From NCBI RefSeq assembly GCF_024295805.1, contig NZ_JANCLX010000007.1:124001-188000 (forward strand): a stretch of DNA of 64,000 nucleotides. Reading direction: 5' to 3'. Origin of the DNA: Streptomyces cucumeris (GTDB lineage Bacteria > Actinomycetota > Actinomycetes > Streptomycetales > Streptomycetaceae). This document shows positions 45,179 to 55,077 of the stretch, one piece after another. The notes beneath the pieces were generated by a model. The model was not told the origin of the DNA. It did no database searches and was given only the letters and a program-made list of their open reading frames with translations. The position numbers and the translations under genes were made by a program. Within the stretch, counting starts at the first letter, position 1. Every line of letters begins with the position of its first letter.

Positions 45179-46308
45179 CGGCGCTTGCCCGACGGGCGGC
45201 CGCGGCCCCGGCCGCGCGAGGCGGGCTGGCGGCGCTGGCCGACGACCCCGGCGGGGGCCGCTCCGGCGTCCTCGAGGTCCGTGTCCGGGCCGCTGTCGCC
45301 CTCCTCTGCCGACCGGTCGCCGCCGGCCTCCGCCTTGGCGGAGGCGGCGCGCTTGGCGCGCACCCGCTTGGCCAGCGCCTTCATCCGCGGGTCGCGCTCC
45401 TTCAGATCGGCGACGAGCGGAGTGGCGATGAAGATCGAGGAGTAGGCACCGGCGGCCAGACCGACGAACAGCGACAGCGAGATGTCGTTGAGCATGCCGG
45501 CGCCCAGCAGACCGCCGCCGATGAACAGCAGCGCGCCGACCGGCAGCAGCGCCACGACCGTGGTGTTGATGGACCGCACCAGGGTCGAGTTGAGGCTGCG
45601 GTTGGCGACCTCGCTGTAGGTGAAGCGGTTCTGTTTGGTGAGGTCCTTCGTCGCTTCCTTGAGGCCGTCGAAGACCACGACGGTGTCGTAGAGCGAATAA
45701 CCGAGGATCGTGAGCAGACCGATCACGGTACCTGGGGTGACTTCGAAGCCGACCAGCGCGTAGATCCCGACGGTGATGGTGATGTCGTGGATCAGCGCGA
45801 TCAGGGCGGCCAGTGCCATCCGCCATTCGAAGGCGATGGCCAGATAGACCACCACCAGCACCATGAAGATCGCCAGGCCCTGCCACGCCTTGCTGGCGAT
45901 CTGCTCGCCCCAGCTCGGGCCGACCAACTGGGTGTCGATCTTGTTGGTCGAGACGTCCAGCTTCTTGGACAGGGCCTCCTGGACCGGCAGCGCCTCCTTG
46001 GTGCCCAGCTCGCTGATCTGGATCCGCAGACCGCCGCGGCCGAGCTCCTGGACGACCACGGTGTGGCCGTCGGCCGCCTTCTCGGCGGTCTGGCGGATGT
46101 CGGTGGTCGAGACGCCGGCCTTGGGCGTGGTGAAGACGGCGCCGCCGGAGAACTCGATGCCCATGTTGAGACCGCGCACCACCACCCCGGCGATGGCGAT
46201 GATGGTGATCAGTATCGAGACGCCGTACCAGATCTTGCGCTTGCCGACGAAGTCGTAGCCGACCTCGCCTCGGTAGAGCCTGGCGCCGAGAGTGCCGAGT
46301 CGCGACAT
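45175..46308 (-). CDS. secF: Protein translocase subunit SecF
   Basis: Works with SecD to use the proton-motive force in late steps of Sec export. 377 residues from ATG 46308, one base after the secD stop. Six transmembrane helices are expected and visible: one near residues 28-46, then five in the 140-310 region. The periplasmic P1-like loop follows helix one (FSGGAVFTTPKAGVSTTDIRQTAEK). Family motifs include DGLKEATKDLTK and RSINTTVVALLPVGALLFIGG. The last 70 residues are a charged, probably disordered tail ending in RGRGRGRPSGKRR. Confidence 0.96.
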   Translation of the reverse strand: MSRLGTLGARLYRGEVGYDFVGKRKIWYGVSILITIIAIAGVVVRGLNMGIEFSGGAVFTTPKAGVSTTDIRQTAEKAADGHTVVVQELGRGGLRIQISELGTKEALPVQEALSKKLDVSTNKIDTQLVGPSWGEQIASKAWQGLAIFMVLVVVYLAIAFEWRMALAALIALIHDITITVGIYALVGFEVTPGTVIGLLTILGYSLYDTVVVFDGLKEATKDLTKQNRFTYSEVANRSLNSTLVRSINTTVVALLPVGALLFIGGGLLGAGMLNDISLSLFVGLAAGAYSSIFIATPLVADLKERDPRMKALAKRVRAKRAASAKAEAGGDRSAEEGDSGPDTDLEDAGAAPAGVVGQRRQPASRGRGRGRPSGKRR

Positions 46309-46309
46309 C

Positions 46310-48076
46310 TCACGCCTCCTTCGTGTCGGCGGGGGCGGCGGAACGGCGCCGGCGCAGGGGCGGCGTGGCCCCCAGGCGCTGGGGGTCCAGACCGGACCAC
46401 GGGTGACCGTTACCGAAGAACGGGCGGCGGGCGAGGATCGTCATCAGCGGCTTGGTGAAGAGGAACACCACCGCGACGTCGAGCAGCGTGGTCAGGCCCA
46501 GGGTGAAGGCGAAGCCCTGCACCTTGCCGACGGTGACGACGTAGAGCACCGCGGCGGCCAGGAACGACACGAAGTCGGAGACCAGGATGGTGCGCCGGGC
46601 CCGCGGCCAGCCGCGCTCGACGGCGGGGCGCAGCGAGCGGCCCTCCCGGATCTCGTCCCGGATCCGTTCGAAGTAGACGATGAACGAGTCGGCGGTGATA
46701 CCGATGGCCACGATCGCGCCGCAGACGGCCGGGAGGTTCAGCGCGAAGCCGATACCGGGGCCGAGCAGCACCATGATCGTGTAGGTGAGCGCCGCGGAGA
46801 CCCCGAGGCTCGCCATGGCCACCAGGGCCAGGCCGCGGTAGTAGATGACCAGGTAGAGCACGACCAGGGCCATACCGATGGCACCGGCGATCAGACCCGC
46901 GTGGAGCTGCTCACCGCCGAGGGCGGCGGAGACCGTGGTCTCGTCCGCGATGTCGAAGGTCAGCGGGAGGGCACCGAAGGACAGGACGTTGGCCAGGTCC
47001 TCGGCGCTCTGCTGGGTGAAGCCGCCGGAGATGGTGGCGCTGCCGCCGGCGATCGCCCTGTCGACCGAGGGGGCGGAGACGACCTCACCGTCGAGGGTGA
47101 TCGCGAAGCGGTTCTGCGGGTCCTGCTTGGCCGCCAGCTCGCCGGTGACATTGGCGAACTTCTTGGCGCCCTTGCTGTTGAAGCCGAGCTGCACGATCCA
47201 GCCCGAGGCGTTCTGGCTCTCGAAGACGGCCGAGGCGTCGTCGACGTCGGTGCCCTCGACCTGGGACGCACCGAGGACGTACTTGGCGTCGCCCTTCTGG
47301 CCACAGGCGAGGATCGAGTCGCTCGGCTTGGCGTTGGCCGCCTTCTCGGCGGCCGCGGCGCGGCCCTTCTTGGTGGTGCAGTCCAGCGCGGCGAAGTCCT
47401 TGGCCAGCTGCTTCTGGCTGTCGGGGTCCGAGGGCTGCTTGGTCTGGCCGCCCTTGGGGGTCTTCGAGGGGCTGGGCGTCGGCGCCTTGTCGGCCTTCAG
47501 CGCGTTCGGCACGGCGCGGCCCTGGGTGCCGGCGCTCGTCGACGGGGTGGCCGAGGGCTTGTCCTTGTCGGCGCCCTTGTCGCCCTTGTCGGCACCCTTG
47601 TCACCCTTGTCGCCGGGCTTGCCGGTGGCGGTGGGGTCCGGGGTGGGCTCGGGAGTCTTCCCGGCAGCGGGAGTGGTGGTGATCACCGGCCGGAAGTAGA
47701 GCTGGGCGGTGGTGCCGACCTGCTGGCGAGCCTGCTTCGCGTTCGTCCCCTTGGGGATGTTCACGATGATGTGCTTCTCGCCCTGCGTCTGGACCTCGGC
47801 CTCGGACACACCCAGACCGTTGACACGCCGCTCGATGATGCCGACGGCCGTATTCATATTGGCCGTGTTGATCGCGTTGGGCCTGCCCGGCTGGTTCTTG
47901 GCCTCCAGCGTGAAGCTGGTGCCGCCCGCGAGGTCGATGCCCAGGCGCGGCTTGGTGTGACCGGAGAGGAACATCCCCCCGGTGAGCGCCACGATGGCGA
48001 TCAGGATCACGGCCAGGGCGCGTCCGGGCCTGCCCTGTGACCCGGGTGACCTGCGGCCCTTCTTCGGTGCTGCCAC
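46310..48076 (-). CDS. secD: Protein translocase subunit SecD
   Basis: Partner of SecF. I chose GTG 48076 (MAAPKKGRRSPGSQG, 588 residues) over a GTG or ATG further up that adds 11 non-conserved residues. Helix one is about 21-41 and then comes the P1 head (PRLGIDLAGGTSFTLEAKN). A low-complexity insertion of roughly 80 residues interrupts the head, with DKGDKGADKGDKGADKDK-type repeats and Pro/Ser/Thr. The usual WIVQLGFNSKGAKKFANVTGEL follows. Five C-terminal helices carry GITADSFIVYFERIRDEIREG, the conserved proton-pathway loop. A strong hairpin lies between it and yajC upstream. Confidence 0.95.
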   Translation of the reverse strand: MAAPKKGRRSPGSQGRPGRALAVILIAIVALTGGMFLSGHTKPRLGIDLAGGTSFTLEAKNQPGRPNAINTANMNTAVGIIERRVNGLGVSEAEVQTQGEKHIIVNIPKGTNAKQARQQVGTTAQLYFRPVITTTPAAGKTPEPTPDPTATGKPGDKGDKGADKGDKGADKDKPSATPSTSAGTQGRAVPNALKADKAPTPSPSKTPKGGQTKQPSDPDSQKQLAKDFAALDCTTKKGRAAAAEKAANAKPSDSILACGQKGDAKYVLGASQVEGTDVDDASAVFESQNASGWIVQLGFNSKGAKKFANVTGELAAKQDPQNRFAITLDGEVVSAPSVDRAIAGGSATISGGFTQQSAEDLANVLSFGALPLTFDIADETTVSAALGGEQLHAGLIAGAIGMALVVLYLVIYYRGLALVAMASLGVSAALTYTIMVLLGPGIGFALNLPAVCGAIVAIGITADSFIVYFERIRDEIREGRSLRPAVERGWPRARRTILVSDFVSFLAAAVLYVVTVGKVQGFAFTLGLTTLLDVAVVFLFTKPLMTILARRPFFGNGHPWSGLDPQRLGATPPLRRRRSAAPADTKEA

Positions 48077-48171
48077 CTTGTCGTATCTCCCTGTCCAACC
48101 GCCCCGCACCCGGGGTGCGGCAGGCGGCCACGAAGTCTTGTGGGGGACGGCCCCTGCGGAGCCCTAACCGT

Positions 48172-48215
48172 CCGGGAACCGCGGCGCGTCGAGCGGTGGG
48201 CGCCGCGGTTCCCGG
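48172..48215 (-). terminator. Intra-operon hairpin between yajC and secD
   Basis: A 16-bp perfect stem (CCGGGAACCGCGGCGC and its complement, 12-nt loop) begins six bases past the yajC stop and ends 96 bases before the secD start. It is either a yajC terminator with secD expressed separately, or a partial terminator that sets the YajC to SecD ratio. Confidence 0.75.
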
Positions 48216-48221
48216 TACGTG

Positions 48222-48707
48222 TTACTTCGCGTCGGTGCTGCCGTCCCGCTTGTCACCGTCGGACGCGTCCGCCGTGCCGGCGTCGTCCTTGCCGAGGTCG
48301 ATCTTCTTGGCATCGGCCGGCTCGGCGTCGGCAGGCTCGCCGTCGGCATCGTCGGCGTGCGCGGTCCCGGTCAGCGAGGAGGCGTCGTCGGGGACGACAG
48401 GGCCGTGGTCGTCGGCCTCGGGGTCGATGCCGTGGACGATGCGGTTGTACTCCTCGTCCGGGAGGACGGCACCCACGGCGTTCTTCGCGTAGATCGCGTG
48501 CACACCGGGAGCGACCTCGAGGAGGACCGTGTCGTCGTTGATTTCCTTGACCGTGCCATACATGCCCCCGATGGTCCGCACACCGGTGCCCGGGTGCATC
48601 TCATCGCGCATCTGCGCGGCCTGGCGCTGCTTGTTCTTGGCCGATCGGGTCATCAGGAACATGGCCCCGATGAGCACGATGAACGGCAGGAGGGTCACGG
48701 GATTCAC
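48222..48707 (-). CDS. yajC: Preprotein translocase auxiliary subunit YajC
   Basis: Small inner-membrane partner of SecDF. 161 residues from GTG 48707. An N-terminal transmembrane helix (NPVTLLPFIVLIGAMFLMTR, 2-21) is followed by the conserved core RQAAQMRDEMHPGTGVRTIGGMYGTVKEINDDTVLLEVAPGV. The C-terminal 65 residues are acidic and low-complexity (ADDADGEPADAEPADAKK), much longer than in E. coli (110 residues total there). A good promoter lies about 100 bases upstream. Confidence 0.95.
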   Translation of the reverse strand: MNPVTLLPFIVLIGAMFLMTRSAKNKQRQAAQMRDEMHPGTGVRTIGGMYGTVKEINDDTVLLEVAPGVHAIYAKNAVGAVLPDEEYNRIVHGIDPEADDHGPVVPDDASSLTGTAHADDADGEPADAEPADAKKIDLGKDDAGTADASDGDKRDGSTDAK

Positions 48708-48806
48708 GAGACGGAATTTCCTTCACACGACCGCGGGGAAGCGGCCTGGTCTTCGGGGATGGATACACCGCACGGTTTCCGGACGGCATACGGACGGCAT
48801 CGGCGG

Positions 48807-48836
48807 AGTCTAAGCGAGCCCACGCCAATGGAACAA
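48807..48836 (-). promoter_or_regulatory. Predicted yajC promoter
   Basis: TTGTTC (48831-48836), 18-bp spacer, TAGACT (48807-48812) on the minus strand in the 204-bp ruvB-yajC gap. It would start the yajC(-secD-secF-apt) transcript. Confidence 0.6.
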
Positions 48837-48911
48837 CGCCCGGCGCGGCGTCGGGGTTCCTTCCGCCGCCATTATTCGCTCTTCATCCCATGATGCCGAA
48901 GCAGCGCGCCC

Positions 48912-50000
48912 TCATGCCTCGAACAGACCCTTCTGACCCCCCGCACCGGACGGCTGGGGCGGGGTGAGTCCCAGATGGGCCCAGGCCGCGGGGGTGCCGA
49001 CACGCCCCCGGGGGGTACGGGCCAGCAGTCCCTCGCGCACCAGGAAGGGCTCTGCGACCTCCTCGACCGTCTCGCGCTCCTCCCCCACGGCCACCGCCAG
49101 GGTGGACAGCCCCACCGGGCCGCCTCCGAACAGCTTGAGCAGGGCGCTGAGCACCGCGCGGTCCAGCCGGTCCAGCCCCCGGCCGTCCACGTCGTAGACG
49201 GCCAGGGCGCTGGCGGCGATCTCGCGGGTGATCACGCCGTCGGCCTTGACCTGGGCGTAGTCGCGCACCCGGCGCAGCAGCCGGTTGGCGATCCGGGGGG
49301 TGCCGCGGGAGCGTCCGGCGATCTCGGCGGCGCCCTCGGGTTCGATGGTGACGTCGAGCAGTCCGGCGGAGCGGTGGATGACACGCTCCAGCTCGGCCGG
49401 GGCGTAGAACTCCATATGGCCGGTGAACCCGAAGCGGTCGCGCAGGGGGGGCGGCAGCAGTCCGGCCCTGGTGGTGGCCCCCACCAGGGTGAACGGTGGC
49501 AGCTCCAGCGGGATGGCGGTGGCGCCCGGCCCCTTGCCGACGATCACGTCGACCCGGAAGTCCTCCATCGCCATGTAGAGCATCTCCTCAGCGGGCCGGG
49601 ACATGCGGTGGATCTCGTCGAGGAACAGCACCTCCCCCTCGGTGAGGGAGGAGAGGATCGCGGCGAGATCACCCGCATGCTGGATCGCGGGGCCCGAGGT
49701 GATCCGGATCGGGGCGTTCATCTCGGCCGCGATGATCATCGAAAGGGTGGTCTTGCCGAGGCCAGGGGCGCCGGAGAGCAGCACATGATCGGCGGTGCCG
49801 CCGCGCTGCCGGGCAGCCTTGAGCACCAGGTCGAGCTGCTCGCGCACCCGTTCCTGACCGACGAATTCACCCAGGTCCTTGGGGCGCAGCGCGGCCTCCA
49901 CCGCCTGGTCCTCGCCGTCGGCGTCGGCGCCCACCAGTCTGCCGCCCGCGCCGGGCGGCAGGTCCTCGGCGGTGGCCGGTGCGGTCTCGTCCCAGTTCAC
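48912..50000 (-). CDS. ruvB: Holliday junction branch-migration helicase RuvB
   Basis: AAA+ motor that drives branch migration with RuvA. 362 residues from GTG 50000. Walker [11 protein letters not shown], Walker [10 protein letters not shown], sensor [18 protein letters not shown], arginine-containing [21 protein letters not shown] and the winged-helix C-terminus ([17 protein letters not shown]) are all intact. It follows ruvA by 67 bases. Confidence 0.98.
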   Translation of the reverse strand: MNWDETAPATAEDLPPGAGGRLVGADADGEDQAVEAALRPKDLGEFVGQERVREQLDLVLKAARQRGGTADHVLLSGAPGLGKTTLSMIIAAEMNAPIRITSGPAIQHAGDLAAILSSLTEGEVLFLDEIHRMSRPAEEMLYMAMEDFRVDVIVGKGPGATAIPLELPPFTLVGATTRAGLLPPPLRDRFGFTGHMEFYAPAELERVIHRSAGLLDVTIEPEGAAEIAGRSRGTPRIANRLLRRVRDYAQVKADGVITREIAASALAVYDVDGRGLDRLDRAVLSALLKLFGGGPVGLSTLAVAVGEERETVEEVAEPFLVREGLLARTPRGRVGTPAAWAHLGLTPPQPSGAGGQKGLFEA

Positions 50001-50067
50001 TGCGTATCGCCTCGCGATGTCGTCTTGAGCGGTGCCGCCGGTCGCGCCCCGGCGCGACGACGGCCGG

Positions 50068-50688
50068 TCACCGGGTGCGGTTCAGGGTCTGGAGGGCGGC
50101 CCGCAGGAGCTGGGCCACCTGGGGCACACCGCCCTCGGCGAGGGCCGCCTCGGCCCGGGGGGTGACGGCGGCGACTGCCTCGTCGGCCTCCCGGGGGGCG
50201 TAGCCGAGGCCCACCAGGGCGGTGTGGAGCTGATCGCTCCAGCCCGCGGCGGGCGCGGGGCGGGCGCCGGGCACGGCGGAACCGATCGGCTCGCCGAGCC
50301 GGTCCTTCAGCTCGAGCAGCAGCTTCTGAGCACCCTTCTTGCCGATGCCGGGGACTGCGGTGAGCGCCTTCTCGTCCCCGGTGGAAACGGCGATCCGCAG
50401 GGCGTCCGGGGTGTGGACGGCCAGCATGGCCTGGGCGAGCCGGGGGCCGACCCCGCTGGCGGTCTGGAGCAGCTCGAAGACCTGGCGCTCATCGTCGTCG
50501 GCGAAGCCGTAGAGGGTGAGCGAGTCCTCGCGGACGACCAGGGAGGTGGCGAGCCGGGTCTGCTCACCGAGGCGCAGCCCGGAAAGGGTGCCGGGGGTGC
50601 AGTGGAGCGCCAGACCGACACCTCCGACCTCGACGACGGCGGTGTCCGGGGCGAGGGCCGCGACCGGACCGGAGACGAACGCAATCAT
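50068..50688 (-). CDS. ruvA: Holliday junction-binding protein RuvA
   Basis: Tetrameric junction-binding subunit. 206 residues from ATG 50688, overlapping the ruvC stop by 4 nt. Domain I ([30 protein letters not shown]), two helix-hairpin-helix motifs in domain II ([14 protein letters not shown] and [22 protein letters not shown]), a flexible linker, and the RuvB-binding domain III ([19 protein letters not shown]) are present. Confidence 0.98.
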   Translation of the reverse strand: MIAFVSGPVAALAPDTAVVEVGGVGLALHCTPGTLSGLRLGEQTRLATSLVVREDSLTLYGFADDDERQVFELLQTASGVGPRLAQAMLAVHTPDALRIAVSTGDEKALTAVPGIGKKGAQKLLLELKDRLGEPIGSAVPGARPAPAAGWSDQLHTALVGLGYAPREADEAVAAVTPRAEAALAEGGVPQVAQLLRAALQTLNRTR

Positions 50689-51218
50689 GAGGTACGGCCT
50701 TTCGTGGTGCGATGGGCGGCGACGGCCCGCTGGAGGCGGTTGGTCGCGGGCGCCCGCCAGATATGACAGATGGCGAGCGCCAGGGCGTCGGCGGCGTCGG
50801 CCGGTTTGGGGGGTGCGTCAAGCCGCAGCAGCCGGGTGACCATGGCGCCGACCTGGGCCTTGTCCGCCCGTCCCGATCCGGTGACGGCCGCCTTGACCTC
50901 GCTGGGGGTGTGCAGCGCAACCGGCAGCCCGCGGCGGGCCGCGCACAGCATCGCGACGGCGCTGGCCTGGGCGGTGCCCATGACGGTGCGCACGTTGTGC
51001 TGGCTGAACACCCGCTCCACGGCGACGAATTCGGGCCGGTGGGCGTCGAGCCACTCCTCGATACCGCGCTCGATGAGCACGAGGCGGTCGGCGACCTCCG
51101 CGTCCGCCGGAGTGCGCACGACCCCGACGCCCTGCATCCGCAGCGGGCGGCCCGCGACCCCCTCGACCACGCCGATGCCGCACCGGGTCAGCCCCGGGTC
51201 CACACCCAGCACCCGCAC
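50685..51218 (-). CDS. ruvC: Holliday junction resolvase RuvC
   Basis: Cuts Holliday junctions symmetrically. 177 residues from GTG 51218 with GGAGG before it. The RNase H-like acidic residues are in place: Asp7 ([10 protein letters not shown]), Glu in VAVERVF, and two Asp in [11 protein letters not shown]. It is the first gene of ruvC-ruvA-ruvB. A TAGCCT -10-like box lies about 60 bases upstream. Confidence 0.98.
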   Translation of the reverse strand: MRVLGVDPGLTRCGIGVVEGVAGRPLRMQGVGVVRTPADAEVADRLVLIERGIEEWLDAHRPEFVAVERVFSQHNVRTVMGTAQASAVAMLCAARRGLPVALHTPSEVKAAVTGSGRADKAQVGAMVTRLLRLDAPPKPADAADALALAICHIWRAPATNRLQRAVAAHRTTKGRTS

Positions 51219-51349
51219 GACGCTCCTCCCCTCACCGCCGCCGATCCGATCAACTGCTGACGCAGGCTAGCGGCTGCCACCGACAACGCCGACGGGCCGG
51301 TGGGGTGTGTCCCCGCCGACCCGCCCGTTCCGCGTGTACTGATGGGCCC

Positions 51350-52102
51350 TCAGGCGTCCACCTTGGCCATGACCTCGTCGGAGACGTCGAAGTTGGCGAA
51401 CACGTTCTGCACGTCGTCACTGTCCTCGAGCGCGTCGATCAGCTTGAAGATCTTGCGCGCGCCGTCCTCTTCGAGCTCCACCTGCATGGTGGGCACGAAG
51501 TTGGCCTCGGCCGAGTCGTAGTCGATGTTCTGCTCCTGGAGCGCGGAGCGGACCGCGACCAGGTCGGTGGCCTCGCTGATCACCTCGAAGGACTCACCGA
51601 GGTCGTTGACCTCCTCCGCGCCCGCGTCCAGCACCGCGCCGAGCACATCGTCCTCGCTCAACTCACCCTTGGGGACGATCACCACGCCCTTGCGGTTGAA
51701 CAGGTAGGAGACCGAACCCGGGTCGGCCATCGAACCGCCGTTGCGGGTCATGGCGACGCGCACGTCGGAGGCGGCGCGGTTGCGGTTGTCGGTGAGGCAC
51801 TCGATGAGCACCGCGACACCGTTCGGGCCGTAGCCCTCGTACATGATCGTCTCGTAGTCGGCGCCACCCGCTTCGAGACCGGCACCGCGCTTGACCGCGC
51901 TGTCGATGTTCTTGTTCGGCACCGAACTCTTCTTGGCCTTCTGGATGGCGTCGAAGAGCGTCGGGTTACCGTCCGGGTCGGCGCCGCCGGTCCGGGCCGC
52001 GACCTCGATGTTCTTGATCAGCTTCGCGAAGAGCTTGCCGCGCTTGGCATCGATCACGGCCTTCTTGTGCTTCGTCGTAGCCCATTTAGAGTGGCCGGAC
52101 AT
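51350..52102 (-). CDS. yebC: YebC/PmpR-family protein
   Basis: Family variously described as a transcription regulator and, more recently, as a factor easing ribosome stalling at proline stretches. 250 residues from ATG 52102. Conserved start [37 protein letters not shown], central [28 protein letters not shown], and acidic C-terminus ([24 protein letters not shown]). It is upstream of ruvC, the usual genomic partner. Confidence 0.97.
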   Translation of the reverse strand: MSGHSKWATTKHKKAVIDAKRGKLFAKLIKNIEVAARTGGADPDGNPTLFDAIQKAKKSSVPNKNIDSAVKRGAGLEAGGADYETIMYEGYGPNGVAVLIECLTDNRNRAASDVRVAMTRNGGSMADPGSVSYLFNRKGVVIVPKGELSEDDVLGAVLDAGAEEVNDLGESFEVISEATDLVAVRSALQEQNIDYDSAEANFVPTMQVELEEDGARKIFKLIDALEDSDDVQNVFANFDVSDEVMAKVDA

Positions 52103-52159
52103 CCGCCTGTCTCCTTCGCGTAACCCAGTGCTGTACGAACGCCTGCGATCCTACCGGGC

Positions 52160-52807
52160 TCAGCCCCGCAGGGACTGCCGCACCATCTCGACGAAGAGGG
52201 CGTGCACCCGGTGGTCTCCGGTCAGCTCCGGGTGGAACGAGGTGGCGAGGACATGATCCTGACGGACCGCGACGGTGTGCCCGTCGAAGGTCGCCAGCAC
52301 CTCGGCGGCGGCGCCCACCGACTCCACCCACGGCGCGCGGATGAAGACGCCCTCCACCGGACCGCCGTCGATGCCCTTGACGTCGATCCCGGCCTCGAAG
52401 GACTCGTTCTGACGGCCGAAGGCATTCCGACGGACGATCATGTCGATCCCGCCGACGGTCTCCTGGTCGTCACGGCCGTCGAGGATCTTGTCCGCGACCA
52501 TGATCATGCCCGCGCAGGTGCCGTACACCGGCATACCCGCGCGCACCCGCTCCCGCAGCGGCTCCAGCAGCCCGAAGATGACCGCCAGCTTGGACATGGT
52601 GGTCGACTCGCCGCCGGGGATGACCAGTCCGGCGACCTCGGCGAGTTCCTCGGGGCGGCGGACCGACCGGGCCGGGGCCCCGGCCGCGGCGAGCGCGGCG
52701 AGGTGCTCGCGCACATCGCCCTGGAGGGCGAGGACGCCGATCACGGGGACGTCGTCCGCCGGGGCGGGCGCCGCCGACGGCGCGGACGCGGAAGTCGGGG
52801 AAGACAC
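52160..52807 (-). CDS. pdxT: PLP synthase glutaminase subunit PdxT
   Basis: Releases ammonia from glutamine for PdxS in de novo pyridoxal phosphate synthesis. 215 residues from GTG 52807. Class I amidotransferase with GGESTTM, nucleophile Cys in YGTCAGMIM, and His-Glu in SFHPEL. The first 20 residues (Pro/Ala/Ser-rich) are a variable extension before [11 protein letters not shown]. It lies 95 bases downstream of pdxS, with a strong hairpin between them. Confidence 0.97.
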   Translation of the reverse strand: MSSPTSASAPSAAPAPADDVPVIGVLALQGDVREHLAALAAAGAPARSVRRPEELAEVAGLVIPGGESTTMSKLAVIFGLLEPLRERVRAGMPVYGTCAGMIMVADKILDGRDDQETVGGIDMIVRRNAFGRQNESFEAGIDVKGIDGGPVEGVFIRAPWVESVGAAAEVLATFDGHTVAVRQDHVLATSFHPELTGDHRVHALFVEMVRQSLRG

Positions 52808-52834
52808 GGGGCGAAGACCTCTCGGGACGTCAGG

Positions 52835-52866
52835 GGCACCACGCGTCCGCCGGGACGCGTGGTGCC
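52835..52866 (-). terminator. Intra-operon hairpin between pdxS and pdxT
   Basis: GGCACCACGCGTCC-GCCG-GGACGCGTGGTGCC is a perfect 14-bp stem with a 4-nt loop, 36 bases past the pdxS stop and 27 before the pdxT start. It may cut transcription partly, giving more PdxS than PdxT. Confidence 0.7.
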
Positions 52867-52902
52867 GGGTGGTGCCGGTCTACTGGCCGGGGACCGGCCG
52901 GG

Positions 52903-53823
52903 TCACCAGCCGCGCTGGGCGTAGCGCTCGCTCTCGGGGAGGGTGTCGCAGTTGATGCCGACCATGGCCTCACCGAGGTCGCGGGACACATCCGCGATGA
53001 CCTTCGGGTCGTCGTAGAAGGTGGTGGCCTTCACGATGGCGGCGGCGCGCTTGGCCGGGTCACCGGACTTGAAGATGCCGGAGCCGACGAACACGCCCTC
53101 GGCGCCGAGCTGGCGCATCAGCGCGGCGTCGGCCGGGGTGGCCACACCGCCGGCGGAGAACAGCACGACCGGCAGCTTGCCGGTCGCGGCGATCTCCTGG
53201 ACCAGCTCATACGGGGCGCGCAGCTCCTTGGCGGCCGCGTAGAGCTCGTGGTTGTCCAGTCCGCGCAGCCGGGCGATCTCACCCTTGATCTGGCGCAGGT
53301 GGCGGACGGCCTCGACCACGTTGCCGGTGCCGGCCTCACCCTTGGAGCGGATCATGGCCGCACCCTCGGCGATCCGGCGCAGGGCCTCGCCCAGGTTGGT
53401 GGCGCCGCAGACGAACGGCGTGGTGAAGGACCACTTGTCGCTGTGGTTGACCTCGTCGGCCGGGGTGAGGACCTCGGACTCGTCGATGTAGTCGACGCCG
53501 AGCGACTGGAGCACCTGGGCCTCGACGAAGTGGCCGATCCGGGACTTGGCCATGACCGGGATGGACACGGCGCTGATGATCCCGTCGATCATGTCCGGGT
53601 CGGACATCCGGGCCACTCCGCCGTCCTTGCGGATGTCGGCCGGGACCCGCTCGAGGGCCATGACCGCGACGGCACCGGCGTCCTCGGCGATCTTGGCTTC
53701 CTCCGGGGTGACGACGTCCATGATCACGCCACCCTTGAGCTGCTCGGCCATACCGCGCTTGACGCGGGCGGTGCCGGTCGCGGGAGCCTCGGAGTTGGAC
53801 GTGCTGGCGGGCGTGCTGGACAC
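52903..53823 (-). CDS. pdxS: PLP synthase subunit PdxS
   Basis: Builds pyridoxal 5'-phosphate from ribose 5-phosphate, glyceraldehyde 3-phosphate and ammonia as a dodecamer. 306 residues from GTG 53823. The barrel motifs [28 protein letters not shown], the catalytic Lys in [15 protein letters not shown], and the second Lys region [18 protein letters not shown] are intact. The 259-bp upstream gap has a TACGAT -10-like box and no gene that I can support; no MocR-type PdxR regulator is in the window. Confidence 0.98.
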   Translation of the reverse strand: MSSTPASTSNSEAPATGTARVKRGMAEQLKGGVIMDVVTPEEAKIAEDAGAVAVMALERVPADIRKDGGVARMSDPDMIDGIISAVSIPVMAKSRIGHFVEAQVLQSLGVDYIDESEVLTPADEVNHSDKWSFTTPFVCGATNLGEALRRIAEGAAMIRSKGEAGTGNVVEAVRHLRQIKGEIARLRGLDNHELYAAAKELRAPYELVQEIAATGKLPVVLFSAGGVATPADAALMRQLGAEGVFVGSGIFKSGDPAKRAAAIVKATTFYDDPKVIADVSRDLGEAMVGINCDTLPESERYAQRGW

Positions 53824-54082
53824 GGTTTGACCTCACTCGATGATGAAAAGCGCGATGAGCCCATCGTAGGGCCGTTCGATACCCGTTCATGACCCGGCCA
53901 TTCGGTCCAGGTCGATGGCGCCTGTGCTACAGGGATGACAAAAGCGGCTGGGCACGGCGCCCGGCAAGGGCCAATTGGGGGCCGGTGGCTCGAAGGCGGC
54001 GGCGTCCCAGGTCAGCGGCGTCCCACGGCCCGGGGCGAGGGCGTCCCGCGGCAGCGGCCCCGGCCCGGTACGGGCGGCCTTC

Positions 54083-54625
54083 TCAGTGTCCGGCGCGGGC
54101 GGCCAGCGCGGCGGGCGGCTCGTCGTCCATCTCGAAGGCCAGCGGGAACGGGGCGTGACCGGCCAGCCGGAACCAGCGCACCTTGCGGTGGCGGCGCAGC
54201 GCCCGGGCCGCGCGCACCGCGTCGTTGTGGAAGCGGCGCGCCATCGGCACCCGCCGGACCGCCTCGGTGAGCTCGCCCAGCGCCTCTTCTCCGCCTGGTG
54301 CCTCCCGCACCGCCCCGACCTGCGCGCTCTCCTCGAAGACCGCCCGCAGCGCCTGGCTCAGCTCACTCTCGGCGACCTCCCGGTGCTCCTCCTCGGACTG
54401 CCGGGCGGCGTGCGCGGCCTGGTAGAGCACCATTGACGCGGCGGGGTCGAGCACCCCTGCGGTGGCCAGCTCCTGGGCCACCGAGGCGCGCCGCAGCAAC
54501 TGCGCGTCCAGGGCGGCGCGGGCGGCGTCCAGCCTGCTGTGCAGCCGGTCGAGACGTCCGGCGGTCCAGCTCAGGTAGACGGCGACGACGACCAGCGCGA
54601 CCGCGATCCAGATCAAGGTGCTCAC
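54083..54625 (-). CDS. LemA-like membrane protein
   Basis: 180 residues from ATG 54625. One N-terminal helix (STLIWIAVALVVVAVYLSWTA, 2-22) leads to a helical bundle: GRLDRLHSRLDAARAALDAQLLRRASVAQELA resembles the LemA repeat (xxLDxxxxxxDxQLxRRxxL). Further on, VPMARRFHNDAVRAARALRRHRKVRWFRLAGHAPFP matches the LemA ARxxYNxxVxxYN region and terminal FP motif. Function unknown. It lies between pdxS and the pimA cassette. Confidence 0.85.
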   Translation of the reverse strand: MSTLIWIAVALVVVAVYLSWTAGRLDRLHSRLDAARAALDAQLLRRASVAQELATAGVLDPAASMVLYQAAHAARQSEEEHREVAESELSQALRAVFEESAQVGAVREAPGGEEALGELTEAVRRVPMARRFHNDAVRAARALRRHRKVRWFRLAGHAPFPLAFEMDDEPPAALAARAGH

Positions 54626-55077
54626 GGCGCGCCACGCTACCGGCTGTCACCCCCGACGGGCGCGCCCCGGACCGATACCGCCATCGGTGGCTCCGCGTCG
54701 GCCATGCCCCGCGCCTCCCGGCGCACAGGAGCGCGACCAGGCGCCGCACTCAGCGACGCGCGCCGCGTGGCGTCGGCCCCGGACGCGGAACGTGCCCCGG
54801 CAGCCGGTGCCGGACCGGCGAAGCGGTGCGTGGCGGCACGGTGGAACATCCGGGCGCGGGACGAGGGCTGCGGCTGCGGCTGCGGCTGCGGCTGCGGCTG
54901 CGGCTGCCCGGAGGATCGTGCGTGCGCGGTGGCGCGGCGGGCTTCTCGGCAGGCGACCGCGCCGCCGACGGGTCCCTCGGCCCGGCCCCGAGTCCGGCAG
55001 CAGGAGGAGGCCGGTCCGGCACGGGCTCCGGCCGCGGGCGGAAAGGGTCCCCGACCGTACCGGGCCCGCGGAGCGGG
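54626..55077. other. 452-bp gap upstream of the LemA-like gene
   Basis: I find no gene that I can support. Open frames on both strands give only low-complexity Pro/Arg/Ser/Ala products. The notable contents are a GGCTGC hexamer array (54866-54907) and, immediately to the right, the MITE-like element. Confidence 0.6.
54866..54907. repeat. Seven perfect GGCTGC repeats
   Basis: A 42-bp array of seven identical hexamers in an apparently non-coding gap. Translated, it gives Gly-Cys repeats on one strand and Arg-Ser repeats on the other, but no flanking homology supports a protein. Such arrays change length by slippage. Confidence 0.9.
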
